From: Promicromonospora citrea | Lineage (GTDB): Bacteria > Actinomycetota > Actinomycetes > Actinomycetales > Cellulomonadaceae | Assembly: GCF_013004695.1 (NCBI RefSeq) | Contig: NZ_JABEMG010000001.1 | Location: forward strand, 58,898 to 122,897 | Reading direction: 5' to 3' | Length of the DNA: 64,000 nt | In this document: positions 58,767-64,000 of the stretch, piece after piece | How the letters are laid out: every line of letters starts with the position of its first letter | Position numbering within the stretch: the first letter of the stretch is position 1 | Made by a program: the position numbers and the translations under genes | Notes under the pieces: model-generated | The model's database searches: none | Seen by the model: only the letters and a program-made list of their open reading frames with translations | Told to the model about the DNA's origin: nothing

Positions 58767-60076
58767 TGAACCAGCAGCACGTCCATGACCTCGTCGGCAT
58801 CGGGCTCGGCCCCTTCGGCCTCGGCCTGGCCGCGCTGGCCGAGCCGCTGCCCGACGTCGACGCCGTGTTCCTCGACCAGCGCGACGGCTTCTCCTGGCAC
58901 CCGGGCATGCTCATCGAGGGCACCACGCTCCAGGTGCCGTTCCTCGCCGACCTCGTGACGATGGCCGACCCGACGTCGCCCTACTCGTTCCTGGCCTGGC
59001 TCAAGGCGACCGGGCGCCTGTACCCGTTCTACATCCGTGAGTCGTTCTACCCGCTGCGCGCCGAGTACGACGAGTACTGCCGCTGGGTCGCCGCGCAGCT
59101 GCCCACGCTGCGGTGGGGGCGGCGGGTCACGAGCGTCGTGCGCGTCGCCGCCGGGGACGGGTACCTGTTCGAGGTGACGGCCGAGACCAGCGCCGGCGTC
59201 GAGAAATACTGTGCCAAGCACGTCGTGCTGGCCACCGGCACCCAGCCGCGGCTGCCCGCCGTCCTGGAGCACCTCGACGGCGCCGGGCCCGTGGTGCACA
59301 CCGGCGACTACCTGCCGCACCGCGCGGCGCTCGCGGCGTCGGGCGCGGTGACGGTGGTCGGCAGCGGGCAGTCGGCGGCCGAGGTGTACCGCGACCTGCT
59401 CGACGCGTGCGGCACCGGCCCGGGGGAGCTGCGCCTGGACTGGGTGACGCGCTCGCCGCGGTTCTTCCCGATGGAGTACACGAAGCTGACGCTCGAGATG
59501 ACGTCGCCCGAGTACACCGACCACTACACGGCCCTGCCCGGCGCGCTGCGCGACCGGCTCGGGCGCGAGCAGCGCGCCCTCTACAAGGGCATCAGCGGCG
59601 ACCTGGTCGACGACATCTACGACACCCTCTACCGCCGCTCGGCCCTCGGCCGGGAGCTGCCGACGACGCTGCTCACCGACACGGAGGTCGTCGCCGCCCG
59701 CCACGACGCCGGCACGGACGAGTACGTGCTCACCCTCCGGCACGGGCAGCTCGGCACGACGGCGGAGCACCGCACGCGCGCCGTCGTCGCCGCGACGGGC
59801 TACGCCGCGCAGCTCCCGGCGTTCCTGGCCCCCGGCCTCGTCACCCTCGACGAGCGCGGCCGGTACGCGGTCGCCCGCGACTACACCGTCGACGACGACC
59901 GCCGCGTGCACGTGCTGAACGGCGAGGAGCACACCCACGGCGTGACCGCCCCCGACCTGGGCTTCGGGGCGTGGCGCGCGTCCGTCGTCCTCGCGAACGT
60001 CACCGGCCGCGAGCCGTACGCCGTCGAGCGCCGCATCGCGTTCCAGCAGTTCGGGCTGCCGGGAGGCGCCCGATGA
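58766..60076 (+). CDS. L-lysine/diamine N-monooxygenase (DesB-like)
   Basis: A 436-residue flavoprotein. FAD motif GIGLGPFGLGLA (11-22), NADPH motif VVGSGQSAAEV (about 195-205), and the LATGTQPRLP and ATGYAAQLP signatures of siderophore N-hydroxylases (IucD/DesB). It should hydroxylate the terminal amine of cadaverine to an N-hydroxy diamine. The ATG overlaps the decarboxylase stop by one base (TGATG). Confidence 0.95.
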   Translation: MNQQHVHDLVGIGLGPFGLGLAALAEPLPDVDAVFLDQRDGFSWHPGMLIEGTTLQVPFLADLVTMADPTSPYSFLAWLKATGRLYPFYIRESFYPLRAEYDEYCRWVAAQLPTLRWGRRVTSVVRVAAGDGYLFEVTAETSAGVEKYCAKHVVLATGTQPRLPAVLEHLDGAGPVVHTGDYLPHRAALAASGAVTVVGSGQSAAEVYRDLLDACGTGPGELRLDWVTRSPRFFPMEYTKLTLEMTSPEYTDHYTALPGALRDRLGREQRALYKGISGDLVDDIYDTLYRRSALGRELPTTLLTDTEVVAARHDAGTDEYVLTLRHGQLGTTAEHRTRAVVAATGYAAQLPAFLAPGLVTLDERGRYAVARDYTVDDDRRVHVLNGEEHTHGVTAPDLGFGAWRASVVLANVTGREPYAVERRIAFQQFGLPGGAR

Positions 60077-62472
60077 CCGCCGTCGCCTTCACCACCACGA
60101 CCCGCCTCGGCCAGATCACGTTCGAGCCCGTCGACCCGCAGCGCGACGCCGCGCTCGTCCAGGGCTGGCTGGCCCACCCCTCGGCGGCGTACTGGCAGAT
60201 GGGGCACCTGGACGTCGCCCAGGTGCGCGACTACCTCGCGGGCGTCCAGGCGGCACCGCACGAGGACGCGTGGCTCGGCCGCCTCGACGGCGAGCCCGTC
60301 CTCCTCACCGAGACCTACGACCCCGCGCGCGTGCTGCTCGTCGGCGTGCACGACGCCGAGCCCGGCGACCTCGGCATGCACCTGCTGGTCGCGCCCCCGG
60401 TCACGCCGCGGCACGGCCTCACCGACGCCGTCATGACGGCCGTCATGCGGTTCTGCCTCACCGACCCGGGGGCCGGCGGGCGCGGCGCCGCCCGCGTCGT
60501 CGTCGAACCCGACGTCGGCAACCGGCGCATCGCCGCCAAGAACGCCGCGGCCGGCTTCCGCGTGCTGCGCGAGGTCGACCTCGGCCGCGGCGCGCACGCC
60601 AAGCGCGCCGCCCTCAGCGTCGCGACCCGCGCCGACTTCGCCGCGTCCCCGCTCGGCGACGGCCCGCCCGGCGCCACCCACCTCGTGCCCGCGCACACGG
60701 AGCACGCCCACCGGCACCTCGTCGCCAAGACGGTCGCCGAGCTCACCCACGAGCGGCTCCTCTCACCGGTCGCCGACGGGCCGTCGGCACAGGGCGCCTA
60801 CCGCCTCGACCTCGGCACCGTCACCTACCGGTTCACCGCCCGCCGGTACGCGCTCGAGCACTGGGTGATCGACCCCGCCTCGGTGCGCCGCACCGCCGCG
60901 GCCGGGCCGCTCGGGGAGACCGAGCTGCCCGTCGACGCGCTCGAGCTGGTCGCCGAGCTGCAGCCCCTGCTGCAGATCCCGGACGCGCTGCTGGCCACCT
61001 ACCTCGAGGAGCTCTCCTCGACCCTGGCCTCCGCCGCCGCCAAGCACGAGCGCGAGCTCGACGGCACCACCCCCTCGGTGCGCGGTCTGCTCGACCGGCT
61101 CCGCACGGCCGACGGGCCGCACGACGTCGCCGCGGCGTTCCAGCAGGTCGAGGCCGCCATGTCCGAGGGCCACCCCGGCTTTGTCGCCAACAACGGCCGC
61201 ATCGGCTTCTCCCTGAGCGACTACCGCGCCTACGCGCCCGAGCGCGGGCAGCGCCTGCGCCTGCTCTGGCTCGCCGCCCGCCGCGAGCACACCCACCTGG
61301 CGCTCGCGGCCGGCGACACCGAGGACGGCCACTACGCCGGCGAGCTCACCGCCGCCGAGCGCACCGCCTTCGCCGAACGCCTGACCGCGGCGGGCCACGA
61401 CCCCGCCGACTACCTCTACCTGCCCGTGCACCCGTGGCAGTGGGAGCACCGCGTCGCGATCACCTTCGCCGCCGACGTCGCCCGCGGTGACCTGGTCCCC
61501 GTCGGCCCCGGCAGCGACGAGTACCAGCCGCAGCAGTCGATCCGCACCCTGTTCAACCGCACGCGGCCCGACCGGCACTACGTCAAGGTCGCGCTCGCCA
61601 TCCAGAACATGGGCTTCCTGCGCGGCCTGTCGCCCGCCTACATGCGTGCCACGCCCGCCATCAACGACTGGGTCGCCGACCTGGTCGCCCGCGACGACAC
61701 CCTGCGCCGCACCGGCTTCACCGTGCTGCGCGAGATCGCGTCGGTCGGCTACACCGGCGACGTCTACCACCGCACGCCCCGGCCGAACGCGCACCGCAAG
61801 ATGCTCGCCGCCCTGTGGCGCGAGTCGCCGCTGCCGCACCTGCGGCCCGGCGAACGCGTCGTGACGATGGCGAGCCTCCTGCACCGCGACGCGGGCGGCA
61901 CCGCGTTCGCCTCCGCGCTCGTGCGCGCGTCCGGCCTGCCGCCCGAGCAGTGGCTGCGCGCCTACCTCGACGCCTACCTCTACCCCCTCGTGCACTGCCT
62001 GCTCACCTACGAGCTCGCGTTCATGCCGCACGGCGAGAACCTCATCCTCGTGCTGCGCGACGGCGTCGTGGTGCGCGCCCTCATGAAGGACATCGGCGAG
62101 GAGGTCGCCGTGCTCGGCCACGCCCCGCTGCCGCCCGCGGTCGAGCGCGTCCGCGCCGTCGTGGACGACGACGAGAAGGCGCTCGCGATCTTCACCGACG
62201 TGTTCGACGGCGTGCTGCGGCACCTGTCCGGGATCCTCGCCGGCGACGGCGTGCTCGCCGAGGACCGGTTCTGGGCCCTGGTGGCCGAGACGATCGACCG
62301 GCACGCGGCCGAGCACCCGGGCTCACCGGTCGACCTGCGCGCCGACCGGTTCGCGCACTCGTGCCTCAACCGCCTCCAGCTGCGCAACACGCTGCAGATG
62401 GTGGACCTGACCAACCAGTCGGAGTCGCTGATCTACGCGGGCGAGCTCGACAACCCGGCCCGCAGGAGATGA
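60073..62472 (+). CDS. Fused GNAT acyltransferase and IucA/IucC NIS synthetase (DesC-DesD)
   Basis: A single 799-residue polypeptide. The first about 195 residues are a GNAT/IucB-type acyltransferase (ITFEPVDPQRDAALVQGWL, HLLVAPPVTPRHGLTDAVM, EPDVGNRRIAAKNAAAGFRVL, in part). From about 200 to the end is an IucA/IucC NIS synthetase: HPWQWEHRV, QQSIRTLFNRTRPDRHYVK (in part), GYTGDVYHRTP, HGENLILVLRDG and the RDAGGT segment. These two steps, acylation of N-hydroxycadaverine with succinyl-CoA and ATP-dependent oligomerisation and cyclisation, are separate proteins (DesC, DesD) in Streptomyces. The ATG overlaps the monooxygenase stop (ATGA). The product is probably desferrioxamine-like. Confidence 0.94.
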   Translation: MTAVAFTTTTRLGQITFEPVDPQRDAALVQGWLAHPSAAYWQMGHLDVAQVRDYLAGVQAAPHEDAWLGRLDGEPVLLTETYDPARVLLVGVHDAEPGDLGMHLLVAPPVTPRHGLTDAVMTAVMRFCLTDPGAGGRGAARVVVEPDVGNRRIAAKNAAAGFRVLREVDLGRGAHAKRAALSVATRADFAASPLGDGPPGATHLVPAHTEHAHRHLVAKTVAELTHERLLSPVADGPSAQGAYRLDLGTVTYRFTARRYALEHWVIDPASVRRTAAAGPLGETELPVDALELVAELQPLLQIPDALLATYLEELSSTLASAAAKHERELDGTTPSVRGLLDRLRTADGPHDVAAAFQQVEAAMSEGHPGFVANNGRIGFSLSDYRAYAPERGQRLRLLWLAARREHTHLALAAGDTEDGHYAGELTAAERTAFAERLTAAGHDPADYLYLPVHPWQWEHRVAITFAADVARGDLVPVGPGSDEYQPQQSIRTLFNRTRPDRHYVKVALAIQNMGFLRGLSPAYMRATPAINDWVADLVARDDTLRRTGFTVLREIASVGYTGDVYHRTPRPNAHRKMLAALWRESPLPHLRPGERVVTMASLLHRDAGGTAFASALVRASGLPPEQWLRAYLDAYLYPLVHCLLTYELAFMPHGENLILVLRDGVVVRALMKDIGEEVAVLGHAPLPPAVERVRAVVDDDEKALAIFTDVFDGVLRHLSGILAGDGVLAEDRFWALVAETIDRHAAEHPGSPVDLRADRFAHSCLNRLQLRNTLQMVDLTNQSESLIYAGELDNPARRR

Positions 62473-64000
62473 TGTCGACGATGAGCGGCATGAGCTTCGA
62501 CCTGTTCCGTGACCACCTGGGCATCCCGCACGTGCGGGCCGCCTCCGAGCCCGAGCTGGCCTACGGCCAGGGCTGGGTGACCGCCCAGGACCGGGGCCTG
62601 CAGATCGAGGCGGACCGGTTGCGCGCCGAGGGCCGGTACGCCGAGCTCGCCGGTGACGCGGGGCTGCCCTGGGACCGGTTCGCGGAGCGCGAGCTCCTCG
62701 CCGAGACGGCGCGCGCCGTCCACGACGCCGCGGCGCCCGCCGAGCAGGAATGGCTCGCCGCGTACGCCGACGGCGTCACCGCGGGGCTGCGCGACGGCGG
62801 CAGGGACGTGCCCGAGCTGGCCGGCGTGCCCGCCCGGCCCTGGGAGCCGTGGACGCCGGTCGGCGTGTTCCTCGCCGTGCACGTGCTGTTCAACGGGTTC
62901 CCCGGCGTGCTGTGGCGCGCCCACGTGGCCCGGCACCTGCACGTGCCGGGCGTCCCGCTCGAGCGCGTGCTGCACCTCTTCGACGCCGAGGCGGGCTCGG
63001 GCTCCAACGCCTGGGCCGTCCACGGCGCGCACACCGCCTCGGGCAGCCCCCTCGTGGCCGGCGACCCGCACCGCACCCTCGAGCTGCCCGGCCCGTACCA
63101 GCAGGTGCGGCTCGTGTGCACCGACCCGGCCGAGCCGTACGACGTCGCCGGGTTCGCCTTCCCCGGCGTGCCCGGCGTGCCGCACTTCGCGCACGCCGTC
63201 TCGCCGCGGGGCTCGGTCGCGTGGGGCATCACCAACGCCGGCGCGCACCACGTCGAGGTCGTGGCCGACCCCGCCGACACCGCGGACCCGGCCGCGTGGC
63301 GCCTGAGCTGGCCCGCCCGCGACCTGTCCGACGTCGGCGTGGCCGCCTGGCGCACCCTGCTGCACGCGCGCACGGCCCGCGACGTGGCCGACGCCTTCGC
63401 GCTCTGGGTCGACCCGGTCAACCGCGTGCTCACCGCCGACGACACCGGCGAGGTGCTCAGCCTGACCGCCGGGCGGGTGCCCGCCGCCGCCGACCGCGCG
63501 CTGCCCGCCGCCGAGCCTGCCGACGGCTACCTCGAGCTGCCCGCGCCCGCCGTGGTCGCCCAGGTCGCCGTCGACGCCAACGAACGGCCCGTCACGCAGG
63601 CACCCGCGGCCCGCGACGGACGCCCCGGCACCGGCCCGCGCGACCTGCGCCCGGGACGCGAGGCCCACGACCTCGGCTGGTGGTACCCGCCGTACCGCGC
63701 CGAGCGCATCCGGCAGCTCCTGGCCGCCGCCGACGAGCCCGAGTCGCCGGACACCCAGGCCCGGATCCACGGGGACACCCGCGACCTCGGCGCCGCCGGC
63801 CTCGTCGCCCACCTCGCCCACGACCTGTCGCCCGCGGCCGAGCGCCTGCGCGCCTGGGTCGCGGCGGGCGCCCACGTCGAGGCCGACAGCACCGACGCCG
63901 CCCTGTACCTGCGGTGGCGGCACGCCCTGGCCCACCGCCTCGCGCGGCACCCCGCGCTCGCGCCCCTGCACGCCCCGCACCGCCAGGACCCGGCGACCGC
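62469..64000 (+). CDS. Penicillin-acylase-type Ntn hydrolase, partial (runs out of window)
   Basis: About 510 residues are visible without a stop. It starts after AGGAG with overlapping ATGs (62469, 62472, 62481, 62490); the first overlaps the preceding stop. Alpha-chain motif DLFRDHLGIPHVRAASEPELAYGQGWVTAQDR (in part), then the autoprocessing site GSGSNAWAV, where Ser179 would become the catalytic N-terminal nucleophile of the beta chain. Family members cleave penicillins, acyl-homoserine lactones, aculeacin or acyl-siderophore precursors (PvdQ). Co-operonic position suggests a siderophore deacylation or maturation role, as inference. There is no obvious signal peptide, unlike periplasmic relatives. 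Confidence 0.85.
   Translation, partial: MMSTMSGMSFDLFRDHLGIPHVRAASEPELAYGQGWVTAQDRGLQIEADRLRAEGRYAELAGDAGLPWDRFAERELLAETARAVHDAAAPAEQEWLAAYADGVTAGLRDGGRDVPELAGVPARPWEPWTPVGVFLAVHVLFNGFPGVLWRAHVARHLHVPGVPLERVLHLFDAEAGSGSNAWAVHGAHTASGSPLVAGDPHRTLELPGPYQQVRLVCTDPAEPYDVAGFAFPGVPGVPHFAHAVSPRGSVAWGITNAGAHHVEVVADPADTADPAAWRLSWPARDLSDVGVAAWRTLLHARTARDVADAFALWVDPVNRVLTADDTGEVLSLTAGRVPAAADRALPAAEPADGYLELPAPAVVAQVAVDANERPVTQAPAARDGRPGTGPRDLRPGREAHDLGWWYPPYRAERIRQLLAAADEPESPDTQARIHGDTRDLGAAGLVAHLAHDLSPAAERLRAWVAAGAHVEADSTDAALYLRWRHALAHRLARHPALAPLHAPHRQDPAT

Overview
The window is a high-GC actinobacterial chromosome segment centred on the replication origin. The order pknB - trpG-like - DUF881 - crgA - rhomboid - ppiA - tRNA-Ala/tRNA-Ile - DUF3566 - gyrA - gyrB - dciA - recF - gnd - dnaN - oriC - dnaA - rpmH - rnpA - yidD - yidC - jag - rsmG - parA - parB, followed by trxA/trxB - pseudokinase - murJ - DUF6049 - NUDIX - cca, is the classical actinobacterial oriC neighbourhood. 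The GH64 glucanase, the LAxTG surface proteins and the style of the genes suggest Micrococcales, in the Cellulomonas/Cellulosimicrobium/Oerskovia group. The genus is an inference. Most genes read away from the origin at about 25.3-25.95 kb.

Left arm (1-25 kb, mostly minus strand): the end of a PknA-like kinase and PknB (plus strand), a glutamine amidotransferase, a small membrane protein, a class E sortase, DUF881, CrgA, a rhomboid protease and a cyclophilin. An accessory stretch follows at 7-13.4 kb, with an amphipathic-repeat protein, a GH64 beta-1,3-glucanase and a large seven-repeat LAxTG surface protein interrupted by three frameshifts. Then come tRNA-Ala, DLW-39, tRNA-Ile, DUF3566, gyrA, gyrB, a second LAxTG surface protein, dciA, recF, gnd and dnaN.

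Origin and right arm (25-36 kb): degenerate DnaA boxes fill the dnaN-dnaA gap. The rpmH-rnpA-yidD-yidC-jag-rsmG run is followed by a small M15-type peptidase and parA/parB. Six perfect parS palindromes lie in 3.8 kb, three of them inside coding sequence and read as V-S-R-E-T. The parA frame is open for about 450 codons upstream of a normal ParA.

36-52.4 kb: a D-Ala-D-Ala ligase homologue, a PLP aminotransferase, a long palindromic repeat element, the thioredoxin pair, a pseudokinase, MurJ, DUF6049, NUDIX, CCA-adding enzyme, PRPP synthetase, a SUKH (SMI1/KNR4) protein and a DHA2 exporter.

52.5-64 kb: three overlapping genes that look like the remnant of a conjugative element (VirB6-like tail, VirB8/TcpC-like protein, M23 cell-wall hydrolase); the thiazole operon thiS-thiG-thiF/moeB; and an iron-box-controlled hydroxamate siderophore operon. 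That operon holds a decarboxylase, an N-monooxygenase, a fused acyltransferase-NIS synthetase, and a penicillin-acylase-type Ntn hydrolase cut by the window end. Its genes overlap by 1-4 bases and probably act as one unit to build and perhaps tailor a desferrioxamine-like siderophore.
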